Assembly: GCF_015704865.1 (NCBI RefSeq)
Contig: NZ_JADQTO010000013.1
Coordinates: forward strand, 1 to 64,000
Reading direction: 5' to 3'
Origin: Actinoplanes aureus
GTDB taxonomy: Bacteria > Actinomycetota > Actinomycetes > Mycobacteriales > Micromonosporaceae
DNA: 64,000 nucleotides
In this document: positions 8,112 through 17,104 of the stretch, in pieces
Layout of the letters: every line of letters starts with the position of its first letter
Position numbering within the stretch: the first letter of the stretch is position 1
Notes under the pieces: model-generated
What the model was told of the DNA's origin: nothing
Database searches by the model: none
Seen by the model: only the letters and a program-made list of their open reading frames with translations
Position numbers and translations under genes: made by a program

Positions 8112-9194
8112 ATGGCTGAATCCGCCCCGCGCTACACCACCGGCGACGTGCCCCGCCTGCGCCGCGACCTCGCCGACTGGTACGGCGGAACGCAAGGCAC
8201 ACAGTTCTACTACAACGCCATCCTCATGGGCCAGCAAAAGCTCAAGCCGCCCGGCCCGCCCGAACGCGTCGCCCCGGCGCTGGCCGCCGCCGAGACATCC
8301 CGGCTGCGCGACGGCGACCTCTGGTACGTCGACGAGGACCTGTGCGTGCTGCTCAACGCCGCGCACCCGAGCATGCCCGCGTTCGCGCCCCGACCCAACG
8401 ACCTGCCCTCGAAGGTCGGGTTCGCGGTGTTCGCCGAGCCGATCGCGGCCTACGACGCGCAGGAAGCCCGCCGCGACGACGTGGTCGACGCGCTGGCCGA
8501 CCTGCACGGCGGTGACGAGTTCCGGCGCATCGGCCAGGCCGCCTACGAAGACCAGGCCCGGATCGTCGCCGTCTCCTGGGGGCCAGTCGACAACCCGCAC
8601 TGGAAAGCCGGCGGCCTGTGGATGTCCTTCTACGCCGTCACCGACAAGACCACCGATGACCTGCTCGCCGGGCACCCCGGCGCGGCCGCCCGCGCCCGGG
8701 CCATGCTCCCACCGCTGCCGGTCGACAACGAGGCCGCGATCGCCTGGCGGCCCGACGGCGCCCCGCCCGAGGAGTACATGCTCACCGGTGCCGAAGACCA
8801 GCATGGCACCCTGGCCTGGACGCGGCTGGTGTTCGCGACCTTCCAGCTCGCCGCGCAGGCTAACCTCGCCGAGACCGAGAACCACACCACGCCCCGGCCG
8901 GAACGCCGCCGTACCGAACGCGCCGGGCTCCCGCCCCGCGACGTACGCATCATCCGCCTGCGCCGCACCGTCGCCGCGGCCCGCGACGCCGACCAGACCG
9001 GCACCGGCCGGGACTGGCAACACCGGTGGATCGTGCGCGGTCACTGGCGCAACCACTGGTACCCCTCGCTCGGCGATCACCGCCCTCTCTGGATCGCGCC
9101 CTACCTCAAAGGTCCCGCCGACGCGCCACTGATCGGCGGTGACAAGGTCAACGTTGTCAACGCTCCGAAGGACTACGGCCAAGATCGCCCTTAG
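8112..9194 (+). CDS. Hypothetical protein common on actinomycete mobile elements
   Basis: A 360-residue cytoplasmic protein with no membrane segment. I do not recognise an enzymatic motif. The C-terminal stretch HRWIVRGHWRNHWYPSLGDH followed by RPLWIAPYLKGP is a signature I associate with conserved hypothetical proteins on actinomycete plasmids and integrative elements. The ATG at 8112 follows a short gap after the frameshifted small gene. Its 3' end overlaps a small converging gene by 38 bases. Confidence 0.65.
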   Translation: MAESAPRYTTGDVPRLRRDLADWYGGTQGTQFYYNAILMGQQKLKPPGPPERVAPALAAAETSRLRDGDLWYVDEDLCVLLNAAHPSMPAFAPRPNDLPSKVGFAVFAEPIAAYDAQEARRDDVVDALADLHGGDEFRRIGQAAYEDQARIVAVSWGPVDNPHWKAGGLWMSFYAVTDKTTDDLLAGHPGAAARARAMLPPLPVDNEAAIAWRPDGAPPEEYMLTGAEDQHGTLAWTRLVFATFQLAAQANLAETENHTTPRPERRRTERAGLPPRDVRIIRLRRTVAAARDADQTGTGRDWQHRWIVRGHWRNHWYPSLGDHRPLWIAPYLKGPADAPLIGGDKVNVVNAPKDYGQDRP

Positions 9195-9342
9195 CAGGAC
9201 TCTCCCGAGCTAACAGCGCGACCGTGAAGACCAAGATGATGATCAGCGCGATGATCGTGACCCACGTGCGGCTGCTCGGCGGCGGCCCACTATGCGCCGG
9301 CACGGGCTCGCCCTCCGAGCCATCCAACGTGTTGGCGTTCAT
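9157..9342 (-). CDS. Small single-pass membrane protein
   Basis: A 61-residue protein with a polar, Pro-rich N-terminus, one strong transmembrane segment (TWVTIIALIIILVFTVALLA) and a short basic tail. It converges on and overlaps the end of the gene at 8112-9194. The family is not recognised. Confidence 0.5.
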   Translation of the reverse strand: MNANTLDGSEGEPVPAHSGPPPSSRTWVTIIALIIILVFTVALLARESPAKGDLGRSPSER

Positions 9343-9453
9343 CGCGCCCCATGATCGCGAAGTTGAGCTCTCGATAGCGGGCCCAATTCGCCTATCACGT
9401 CCGGATTCCGGCAGTCACCACGGATCTGGGCCAACAGCGTCAGCGCTCACACG

Positions 9454-10089
9454 TCAACGCAGCCGCCGGGCGCAGCCGACCAAAGACGCCGCCAAACCCG
9501 CGACAGGTAACACGCACGACACTGCTGGGGTCATCAGCGAAACCGAACCGCACCGGCGGCAGAGCCAGCATCTCTGCCAAAGGCGCCTCGCCACCTCCAC
9601 GTCCGCGCCGGCACACAACAACCCGTAACGCCTTACCCACAGCAGCCTCGCGCACCCTGAACCGACACCCAGAAGCAGCAAGACAGCCGGCCAGCGACCC
9701 GACGAGCCGCCGACAGACAGCAAAACAGCCAGGCACAGCCCAGCGAATCCAAGCATGACCGCAGGTCCCGTAACCGAGAGCGGCCGCCGAGGCGGCGCCA
9801 AAGCTCGAGCCAGCCCCGACATGCTCACCGCCTGGGCGCGAACCGACACGGGCCCCTCCGGACCAACAGCGAACCCTTGAACCTGCGTTACCGAGCGCCC
9901 CTCGCGATAGGCCTCAGCCACCCGAACAACTTGCGTTCCGCTGCCACAGGCCAAACACGCCGGCCCAGTAGCAGGGTGGTGCTCGTCCCGCCGGCTATTC
10001 CGCGCAGCGCTCACAAGCTCGGTGGTGAGCGTCGGATCCCGACCTGAGCCGGGGCTCGCCGTCCTTCCCTTGTCACCATCTCGCATCAT
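9454..10089 (-). CDS. Membrane protein with zinc-ribbon-like cysteines
   Basis: A 211-residue protein. A cytoplasmic N-terminal part carries one CxxC (CLACGSG), two transmembrane helices follow around residues 105-150 (GPAVMLGFAGLCLAVLLSVG and WPAVLLLLGVGSGCARLLW), and a second cysteine cluster lies in WQRCWLCRRCGSVS, then another hydrophobic tail. The cysteine pairs could form one zinc ribbon. GGGAGG lies 8 bases before the ATG pair at 10089/10086. The family is not recognised. Confidence 0.55.
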   Translation of the reverse strand: MMRDGDKGRTASPGSGRDPTLTTELVSAARNSRRDEHHPATGPACLACGSGTQVVRVAEAYREGRSVTQVQGFAVGPEGPVSVRAQAVSMSGLARALAPPRRPLSVTGPAVMLGFAGLCLAVLLSVGGSSGRWPAVLLLLGVGSGCARLLWVRRYGLLCAGADVEVARRLWQRCWLCRRCGSVSLMTPAVSCVLPVAGLAASLVGCARRLR

Positions 10090-10201
10090 CGTTCGCGCCT
10101 CCCGGAACGTGAATTGGCACGCGCAACATATTGAAGCACGTACAGGATGGTTCGCCACCCGGTGACGCGGGCCAACCGCCTTGCCACCGGGGACGACAAA
10201 T

Positions 10202-11479
10202 CTAGGGCGCAAAGTCGACGAGAGCCGTGGCACCCCTTGTACTCTTCCTACTCCGGCCCAAATAGACGTCAGAAGTCATACTCGGCCTAGCATGCCCGAG
10301 CTGATCAGCAATCTCCCGAGTAGGGACGCCCGCGTCGTCCATCTGCGTAGCTACAGTCTTCCGAAGCAGATGCGATGTGTCATCATCCAAGCCCGCAAAC
10401 TCAAAGGCATCCTTGATGTCGTTCGCCACGTTCGAAGGATCCCGAAGCGTACCCACTGAAGAAGGAAAAACGATCACCACCCGCTCCGTCCAGGACTTAC
10501 CGCCGTCCAGCATCTCCTGAAGCCACAGCGGCGGCGCCGACCTCCGCCTCCCCGCCGTAGAAACCGTCGGCGGAATCACCAGCTCAACACCATTCTTGAG
10601 CCTCACAACTGTCGCCACAACATCCACAGCGTTGGCGAGAAGGCACTCAACCGTCGGCATCACCCAATCAGGCAAGGTGAGCGTACGAAACCCAGCCTCT
10701 GTCTTCGGAAATCGCGAAATGCAAACACCCACACCTTTATGGCGCACGACGGTTCCCCGAATCTCCACCGTGCGCGCCCCGACGTCCAACGTGTCACCAG
10801 TCACCGCCAGGCACTCGCCAAGACGCTCACCCGTGGCCCCAAGAAAGTCAATGATCTCAGGAATCCCACGCCGAACCGCCTGCGACGAATAAGACACCCA
10901 GGCCCTCAGCTGGCGAAACTGGACAGCGGTCAGCGCCCGAGGCGCCTTCCTCGGCTTGATGCTGACGGGTGACGTCTCCCGAACAGGATTCCGGTCCATC
11001 GCGCCCATTCGCGCCGCGAAGGCACAGATATTGCTAAGCACGGAGCGGACAGTCTTCGTTATCGAGGGTCCGTGAACATTCTCAACCCGCCGTAACGCCC
11101 GCTCAGCAAGTGCGACGGAAAACTCGCGACACTTAAGGCTTCCAACCTGCGGAAGGATGTGATTATCGATCTGCTCACGGTAGATCCTTCTCGAGCCGAG
11201 AGACCCCTCCTTGATCACATACGTCTTCCACCATTCCTCTGTTACGACGCTCAACCTCGTGTCCGGACTGATCGCGGCATCGCGATTCTCGTGGGTTCGA
11301 TCGCGAATCGCAATCTTGAGCGCCGCTTCCGCAGCGGCCTTGGTGGCGCCAGTGCGCTCGACATCCCGAGTGACCCCGTCGTAGTCCCGGAACGAGCACC
11401 GTGCGCGCCAGGTGCTCTTACCGACCTGCGTGTGCCTGACTTTGCCTGCTGTGCCGATGGGCAACTGCGGCCGTGCCAA
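10202..11479 (-). CDS. Phage-type tyrosine integrase (integrase 2)
   Basis: A 425-residue integrase paralogous to integrase 1 over its full length. Catalytic residues are visible: Arg I in GATGERLGECLAV (near 227), HxxR in SHLLRKTVATQMDDAG, LGHARPSM, and Tyr in TSDVYLGRSR. I place the start at the TTG at 11479, because GGGAGGAAG precedes it at ideal spacing and MARPQLPIGTAGK then aligns with the start of integrase 1. A GTG at 11503 would add eight residues. It is divergent from recombinase 3, with decamer repeats in the shared upstream region. Confidence 0.9.
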   Translation of the reverse strand: MARPQLPIGTAGKVRHTQVGKSTWRARCSFRDYDGVTRDVERTGATKAAAEAALKIAIRDRTHENRDAAISPDTRLSVVTEEWWKTYVIKEGSLGSRRIYREQIDNHILPQVGSLKCREFSVALAERALRRVENVHGPSITKTVRSVLSNICAFAARMGAMDRNPVRETSPVSIKPRKAPRALTAVQFRQLRAWVSYSSQAVRRGIPEIIDFLGATGERLGECLAVTGDTLDVGARTVEIRGTVVRHKGVGVCISRFPKTEAGFRTLTLPDWVMPTVECLLANAVDVVATVVRLKNGVELVIPPTVSTAGRRRSAPPLWLQEMLDGGKSWTERVVIVFPSSVGTLRDPSNVANDIKDAFEFAGLDDDTSHLLRKTVATQMDDAGVPTREIADQLGHARPSMTSDVYLGRSRKSTRGATALVDFAP

Positions 11480-11913
11480 CCTGCTTCCTCCCGGCTTACT
11501 CACGGTTTATTCGCCCGACATCGATCCGCATTGAGCGATACTGATTGAGGTCCGGCAGCGAACTGTGCAGGTGGAAGGCTATATTGAGTCACAATGAGCA
11601 GCAACAGGCATCGAAACCATTTACCCGGCAGGTTATTGGTTCGTGGACCGTCGGTAGCAGAGCTGACAATAGCCTTCCGAGCCATATGCTATATCGCGTT
11701 CCTTGAATTGTCTACCCGTCGGCGTTGCCGTCGGTAAACGTTCCGATGACGGGCGCTGTGCGCATGTCTTGTTGCTCGTCGTTGCGTGTTGCGGCGCGTT
11801 ATTGAGAATCTTGCTGCGCCGAATGATTTTTTGATTCGGTGGCTGCCGTTCGGGTCTACTGCGGACAACTGCAGACAACTTCACCAGAAGTATTTCGGCT
11901 GCGATCATGAATT
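11480..11913. other. Divergent intergenic region between integrases 2 and 3
   Basis: A 434-base non-coding stretch, noticeably AT-richer than its surroundings, between divergent recombinase genes. It holds the paired decamers at 11860-11879. No gene is evident. It is a plausible control and arm-site region. Confidence 0.5.
11860..11879 (+). repeat. Paired 10-bp repeats related to those at 2.3 kb
   Basis: TGCGGACAAC (11860-11869) is followed directly by TGCAGACAAC (11870-11879) and then TT. The unit shares GACAAC and the 10-bp period with the repeats at 2323-2351, which are also followed by TT. The position upstream of recombinases fits integrase arm sites. Confidence 0.55.
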
Positions 11914-12954
11914 ATGAGCTGGTCGCTGATGCGGTCCTGCCTTCGTGGCGCCAGTTATCCACTCTCCAGCTCAAGCGAGGGCTTGAATCCACTGGGGGAT
12001 GTTGTGCTGGATCTCCAGAAGGTTTGCCATGATGTCGCTCCGTCCTGGTTCGATTATCTGCGGGATTGGGATCGCACGCTGCGCGGCGGGAACTATCCCG
12101 AGACGACGCGCTACAACTATCTGCTCGCCGGTGCGCAGCTGGGCCGGTATCTGAGGGAGAACGCTGACGAGCTTGCCGCGGTGGATGCGGCGGGGGATCC
12201 GACTGAGGTTGAGCGGGGACATGTCGAGGAGTTTCAGGCGTGGATGGTGCGGACCCGGTCGGCGTCGACGGCGTTGAACAAGCACAAAGGGTTGCAGCAG
12301 TTCTTCAAGTGGCTGGTCGAGGAGGAGGACCTGGAGCGGTCGCCACTGGCTCGGGTGAAGCAGCCGAAGACCGGGGAGACGCTGATTCCGATCCTCGGGG
12401 ATGAGGAGACCGCCAAGATCCTGGCGACCTGCAAGGACAAGACGTTCCTGTCGCTGCGTGACGAGGCGATCATCCGGGTCTTCTTCAACACGGGTGCCCG
12501 GCTGTCGGAGGTCGCTGGTCTACTCGTTGATGACGTGGACCTGGACCACGACACGTTGTTGTTTCACGGTAAGGGTATGAAGGACCGCCGGGTGCGGTTC
12601 GGTGGCAAGGCCGGCCGGGCGTTGAGCCGGTATCTGCGGGCGCGTGCCCGCCGTCGCTTCGCGGAGTCGCCGGTGTTGTGGCTGCCGGAGAAGGGTGAGA
12701 CGCCGCTGGCGGCGAACGGCATCAAGATCATGCTGCGGCGCCGCGGTGAACTAGCCGGGGTCGCGAAGGTTCACGCGCACCGGTGGCGGCACAACTTCGC
12801 GCATGAGTGGAAGCTGGCTGGCGGTGACACCGGTGATCTGATGTTGGTGCTCGGTTGGGCCTCGGATGACATGCCGCGCCGCTATGGGGCGAGCGCGGCG
12901 GCGGAGCGGGCGCAGCAGGTTCATGCGCGGCTGCGGATCGGTGATCGAGTCTGA
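11914..12954 (+). CDS. XerC/D-like tyrosine recombinase (recombinase 3)
   Basis: A 346-residue recombinase of the Xer/tyrosine family, unrelated in detail to integrases 1 and 2. It has an N-terminal core-binding SAM-like domain (about 35-145). Catalytic motifs are Arg I in NTGARLSEVAGL (near 194), HAHRWRHNFAHEW (HxxR, near 287), LGWAS (Trp replacing the second His, common in this group) and the Tyr in MPRRYG. A GTG near 12003 with GGGGG upstream is an alternative shorter start. The next gene follows 22 bases downstream. Such recombinase plus small-protein pairs recur on actinomycete elements. Confidence 0.88.
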   Translation: MSWSLMRSCLRGASYPLSSSSEGLNPLGDVVLDLQKVCHDVAPSWFDYLRDWDRTLRGGNYPETTRYNYLLAGAQLGRYLRENADELAAVDAAGDPTEVERGHVEEFQAWMVRTRSASTALNKHKGLQQFFKWLVEEEDLERSPLARVKQPKTGETLIPILGDEETAKILATCKDKTFLSLRDEAIIRVFFNTGARLSEVAGLLVDDVDLDHDTLLFHGKGMKDRRVRFGGKAGRALSRYLRARARRRFAESPVLWLPEKGETPLAANGIKIMLRRRGELAGVAKVHAHRWRHNFAHEWKLAGGDTGDLMLVLGWASDDMPRRYGASAAAERAQQVHARLRIGDRV

Positions 12955-12976
12955 CTTTCGGGGGGAGGAGTCGGTG

Positions 12977-13237
12977 ATGGCGTTGACCGGGCGGCAGCGT
13001 GTGCGGCGCGCGCGGATCGCAGCGCACGCGTCCTGGGCGAACACCGCTGATCGTAAGGGCCGTACGGCGCCGGCGACGTCGGCGTTTCTGGCCCGGTTCG
13101 AGAGGCAGGTCGATCCCCTCGGTGTGCTGGAGCCTGAGGTTCGGGCGCAGATGGCTGAGCATGCGCGCAGGGCGTACATGTTGCAGTTGGCGGAGCGGTC
13201 GGCGAAGGCGCGGGCGCGTCGGGCCGCCGGTGGTTGA
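12977..13237 (+). CDS. Small conserved hypothetical protein downstream of recombinase
   Basis: An 86-residue basic protein (MALTGRQRVRRARIAAHASW start) ending in a helical Arg/Ala-rich tail (AYMLQLAERSAKARARR). GGGGGAGGAG lies just upstream of the ATG at 12977. It resembles small proteins of unknown function found repeatedly on actinomycete genomes (MALTPAQRxxRARIxxxA type). Co-transcription with recombinase 3 is likely given the 22-base gap. Confidence 0.65.
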   Translation: MALTGRQRVRRARIAAHASWANTADRKGRTAPATSAFLARFERQVDPLGVLEPEVRAQMAEHARRAYMLQLAERSAKARARRAAGG

Positions 13238-13332
13238 CCGGGTACTCGATCGGGTTGTTCTCGCAGGATCGCCGGTCGAGGAAAGTTATAAGGATATGAG
13301 GCATTCATGAGTCGTTCGATACGAGGTGCGTC

Positions 13333-14415
13333 GTGACCAGTTATGCCGCTGACGTCGAGGCCAGCACGTTGATCAGGACCTGGCCGGCCGGTGCCGGGTT
13401 GCGTGCGGCGGTGGTCAGCGCGCTTCCGCCCTCTGCCGGTGTGGATGAGGTGCTTGCCCTCGCGGCGGAGCTCACGGGCCTGTCGGCTGCGTTGTGGCGG
13501 TGCTACACGCATCCCGCGAGTTCGGCGGCCAGCATGGAGGAGAACTCGGAAGGTTGGCGGCGGCAGTTGGAGCGGGACAGCTTCACCACGGTCGTGGCGA
13601 ACGTGGCGACCCCGAACCTTCCTGACGAGGAGGGGATGCTGCTCGTCAGCTATGACCCGGTGGAGGAGGGCGCCCACCGGGCCGGCAGGGCGTTACACGC
13701 GATCGGCGACCAGAAGCAGCGCGATGCGGTGCTCGCCGACGTTGAGGCCGAGATCGAGGCCGTGGAGATGGCCGAGCGTGGCGACTTGACGGGGCGAGCG
13801 GTGCAAGCCGTGGTGTTGAGCCGCGCTGGCGCGAGTCCACTGCATGTGTCCGCCGCGCACGCCGCCCTGTTGAAGGATCCGTTGGGAGGGCAACGGTTGC
13901 TGACATCTTTCGACCCGACGGCCGCGTGCGTGGCGGCCGCGCACTGGCTGAAGGCGGCGGTGGACGTCGTCGCGACCGTGTCCGAGATCGATCCGGCAGG
14001 GGTGCTGCCCGCTGCTGATGATCTCGAGGCTCTGCCGCTCGATAGTCCCGTCGAGGTTTTGAGCCTCATCGAGTTCAGTAACACGGTGTACCGGGTGGTC
14101 GTTGAAATGGTCGCTGACGCCATGCTGGTCGCCGAAGGAATCGTCTCGGACCTCGATGATGTACTGATTCAACGAAACCTTGACGGAGCCGACGAGCCGG
14201 ACGACGACGATGAGGACGCCGAGCGTACTGCGCTGCGGGTGACACTGCTCGACCCGCGACGGCCGGCCCCGGACCTGCTCGAAGATCTGGTGTCGGCGAT
14301 GCGAGGCTGCCGCCTGCTGTACGAGGAGTACGTCGACAGCGAGGACGATGTCGACGCCCGCTTCGGCGCCGCGGTCCGCGCTGAAGCCGAGAAGAACATC
14401 GGGCGGCTCATGTAG
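13333..14415 (+). CDS. Hypothetical Ala-rich helical protein
   Basis: A 360-residue protein of unknown family. It looks all-helical, has no membrane segments, and carries a very acidic stretch (DEPDDDDEDAE) near residues 290-300. The GTG at 13333 follows GAGG at usable spacing. It converges on the NB-ARC gene and overlaps it by 8 bases once that gene's frameshift is allowed for. Its position at the edge of the defence-rich segment is the only hint of a role. Confidence 0.6.
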   Translation: MTSYAADVEASTLIRTWPAGAGLRAAVVSALPPSAGVDEVLALAAELTGLSAALWRCYTHPASSAASMEENSEGWRRQLERDSFTTVVANVATPNLPDEEGMLLVSYDPVEEGAHRAGRALHAIGDQKQRDAVLADVEAEIEAVEMAERGDLTGRAVQAVVLSRAGASPLHVSAAHAALLKDPLGGQRLLTSFDPTAACVAAAHWLKAAVDVVATVSEIDPAGVLPAADDLEALPLDSPVEVLSLIEFSNTVYRVVVEMVADAMLVAEGIVSDLDDVLIQRNLDGADEPDDDDEDAERTALRVTLLDPRRPAPDLLEDLVSAMRGCRLLYEEYVDSEDDVDARFGAAVRAEAEKNIGRLM

Positions 14416-16752
14416 GTTCGCCGGCGACCGCGAGCCACCGCGCCCGCGCCGCGTGCGCGCGCAGCGTCTCGGGGTGCTCGGCGCCGTAAATCTCCTCGTA
14501 CAAGAAAGCGATTTGGGCGAAGGTCCCCGGGCGTCGAGCCGGGCGCCGCCGGCCTCCACGAGGTTGGCGCGGGCCCTCAGCGTGTCGGGGTGGGTCGGTA
14601 CGCACACCCGCTCGTAGACGGGGATCAGGTCGGCGAACTGGTCCCGCATGGCCCACTCGTCGCCCGCGGCGGAGGCAAGATTCGCCCGTACGCGCAGCGT
14701 CTCGATGTGCTCCTCGCCGAACCGCTCGGCGTACAGCGGCACCAGCGCGGCGAGTTGATCGCGGGCGGCCGCCGTGTCGCCGGACTCGCCGGTCCACCGG
14801 GCGAGCGAGCCGCGGACCTCGAGCGTGTCGGGATGGGTCTCGCCGAGACTGCGAACGAACAGGCTGAGCAGCCCGGACAGCTCGGTACGCGCGGCCTCCG
14901 GCCGCCCCGAGGCGCCCAGCACAGCGGCGAGCTGGGCCCGGGCCCGCAACGTCGCCGGATGGTCGGCGCCGAGCCGTTGCGCGCAGGCCTTCGCGACCTC
15001 CCGGCCGGTCTGCTCGGCCGCCGGGTACAGCCCGCTGATGTTCAGGTGGCGTACCGCCCGCAGCGCACCCGACGCGGCGTTCAGGAACACCTCGATGGGC
15101 GCCCCGGCGGCTGCGCCGGACAGGTGAGTCAGGTGCGGATCGAGCAGCTGCCACAGCGGCCACCCCGCCGGGTCCTCCGGCCGCCCGGCGATCTCGTCCG
15201 ACGCGGCGCGGCCGACGAGCTCGACGGCGAGGCCCAGGGAGTCCGGCGTCCGGGCGGTGTCACGCACCAGCGGGTGCAGCCGCACAGTCAACGGCCGCCG
15301 GGCCGGCGGGGTGCCGCGGGTCTCCAGGTCGATCAGCGACAGCCCGGCGAGGGCTTGCAGCAGTTCCCGAAGCCGCGCCTCGTCCAGCCCCGCGAACGGC
15401 TCCGAGCCGGCCAGCACCGCCGCGTCCAGCACCCGCTCGTACGGGATCGGAGCGTCGGCCAGACCGGCGAGCAGCCGCAGCAGCGGCCGGCCGGCGCCCA
15501 GCCCTCGGCCCGCCAGCAGGTCCAGCGACAGCTCCCAGGTGCGGCCGATCACCCCTCGGGCCCGCTCGTCGGTGAGCGCCGCGTCGGGCATACCGAAGAC
15601 AGCCGTCACGCCGCCGCGGCCGTAGGCGTCGCGGTAGGCCGCGTAGGTGGTGATGGCGCCCGGCAGCGGCACCCGGTTGGTGCTCGCCAGGTAGCCTCCG
15701 GCGAGCCGCAGCGCCAGCGGCAGGCCGCCAAGCCGCTCGGCGAGCGCGACCGCGTCGTCCCAGCTCCCGGCCGGGTCGCCGGCCTGGTCGCGGAGGACCC
15801 TCGCCCCGTCCTGGCTGTTCAGGACGCCGATCGGCCGGATCTGGCACCAGCGGGCCCAGCTGCTCGGGTCACCGTCCCGGCTGGTCACGAGGATCGCCCC
15901 ACGGCCGGACGGGACCGGGCGCAGCCAGCCGCGCGCCGCCGCGACCGTCTCGCCCTCGGCGGCCAGCGCATCGACGTCGTCGGCGTTGTCGATGACCAGT
16001 AACCACCGGCGGGACCGGGCCTCAAGCAGTCGCCAGAGCAGGCCCGGCGCGTCGCCACTGGTGGACCAGGCTCGGTTGACGTCCCCCTCGGTGGCGCCGA
16101 GAGCGTAGGCGAGCGCCCGCATGCCGGCCTGGAGACCGGTCGCCGTGGCGCCGGACACCCACCAGACGTCCACCCCTCGCCGGCGCAGCCGGTGCGCGAC
16201 GACGCCGGCGACGGCGGTCTTGCCCGAGCCGCCGAGGCCGCTGAGGACCCGCACCCGTGGGGCGCGCCGCCCGCGGAGGCTGAAGATGCGGGTCAGCTCG
16301 GCGATCACCGCGTCGCGGCCGCGGACCCTCTGCTCGGCGAGGTCCGCCGGCGGAACCAGCGACACCATGCCCGCCGCGCCGGTGCCGGCCGGTTCCTGAT
16401 CGGCCGGCTCGTCTCCCCGCCACTGCCGGAGCGCGACGAGGCCGGCCAGAACCGCGACCCCGGTGGCCGCGGCCAGCAGGACCGTCCGGTGCTTGGTGAG
16501 ATCGCCGAGGCTGCCGGCCGCGGCGTTGACCACGAGGTCCCCGGCGACTGTGCCCACGGCGATGAGGAAGACCGACAATCCGGCCCACGGTGGCTTGGAG
16601 CGCACGCGGACATCGTCCACTGTTTCGTCCGGCGACTCCACATCGCGCGGTGCGGCGGCGTGGGGTGCGGCCAGTTTGAATACCGCGTGGGCACATTTGC
16701 CTCCTACGCCTACGCCTGCGTCAACGCGGGGCCAGGCTGCTGCAGAGCTCAC
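14408..16752 (-). pseudogene. Membrane-anchored NB-ARC/TPR STAND protein, frameshifted near its 3' end
   Basis: About 780 residues if repaired. Two transmembrane helices lie near residues 57-110. The NB-ARC NTPase core has Walker A GLGGSGKT (near 172), Walker B RRWLLVIDNADD (near 250), AILVTSRD, and LGGLPLALRLAGG. A helical region follows, then tetratricopeptide repeats with HPATLRARAQLA and HPDTLEVRGSLA. At 14525-14531 a run reading CCCC on the plus strand appears one base short: the uncorrected frame degenerates, while the adjacent frame continues with TFAQIAFLYEEIYGAEHPET and stops at 14408. Such STAND proteins are often sensors in signalling or antiphage defence. A sequencing error would make it intact. 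The start (GTG 16752) is uncertain. Confidence 0.8.
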
Positions 16753-16806
16753 CCCTACTCGGCGGAGAGCCTGGCGCCGTCGAGGGGCGGCGCCGGGCCC
16801 TTCTGG

Positions 16807-16911
16807 TCAGCGGTCGCGCCGCTGCATGATCGCGGTGATCAGCGCGAGCGCACCCGCGATCACGTGCAACAGGTCGCCGACGGGGTGGATGACGGACAGG
16901 TACTCGATCAT
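16807..16911 (-). CDS. 34-aa single-pass membrane peptide upstream of the STAND gene
   Basis: A very short gene starting at the ATG at 16911, with AAGGGG about 8 bases upstream. The peptide MIEYLSVIHPVGDLLHVIAG continues with ALALITAIMQRRDR, giving one hydrophobic helix and a basic end. It is on the same strand as the NB-ARC gene and ends 54 bases before that gene's start, so they may be co-transcribed. It could be a membrane effector or a leader peptide. Family not recognised. Confidence 0.45.
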   Translation of the reverse strand: MIEYLSVIHPVGDLLHVIAGALALITAIMQRRDR

Positions 16912-17104
16912 GGTGTTGCCCCTTCAGTTCGGAACGGGGGTGCGGGCCGGCCGGGACCACTTGGCACACCCCCTATCGAACTGGCCGAACACACCGCTCA
17001 GCGCATTACCGAGAGGGTTTGAGCGACTGAGCAGCCCTGTTGGGCAACCCCGGGCGTGCATCTGCATCGATGGCCCGGGGCAGGCTGCGGTCTACAGTGG
17101 CGAC

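Noticed and set aside
13693..14407. Minus-strand frame extending the NB-ARC protein over the converging gene
   Set aside because: The residues are low-complexity and antisense to a coherent plus-strand gene. The adjacent frame gives a proper TPR end at 14408.
14590..16002. Long plus-strand frame of about 470 codons
   Set aside because: It is Gln/Arg/Gly-rich shadow sequence antisense to the NB-ARC/TPR gene, which has clear motifs.
16463..17104. Plus-strand N-terminal extension of the HTH-STAND protein
   Set aside because: It is antisense to the membrane part of the NB-ARC gene and the 34-aa peptide. Protein-like sequence begins at the ATG at 17105.
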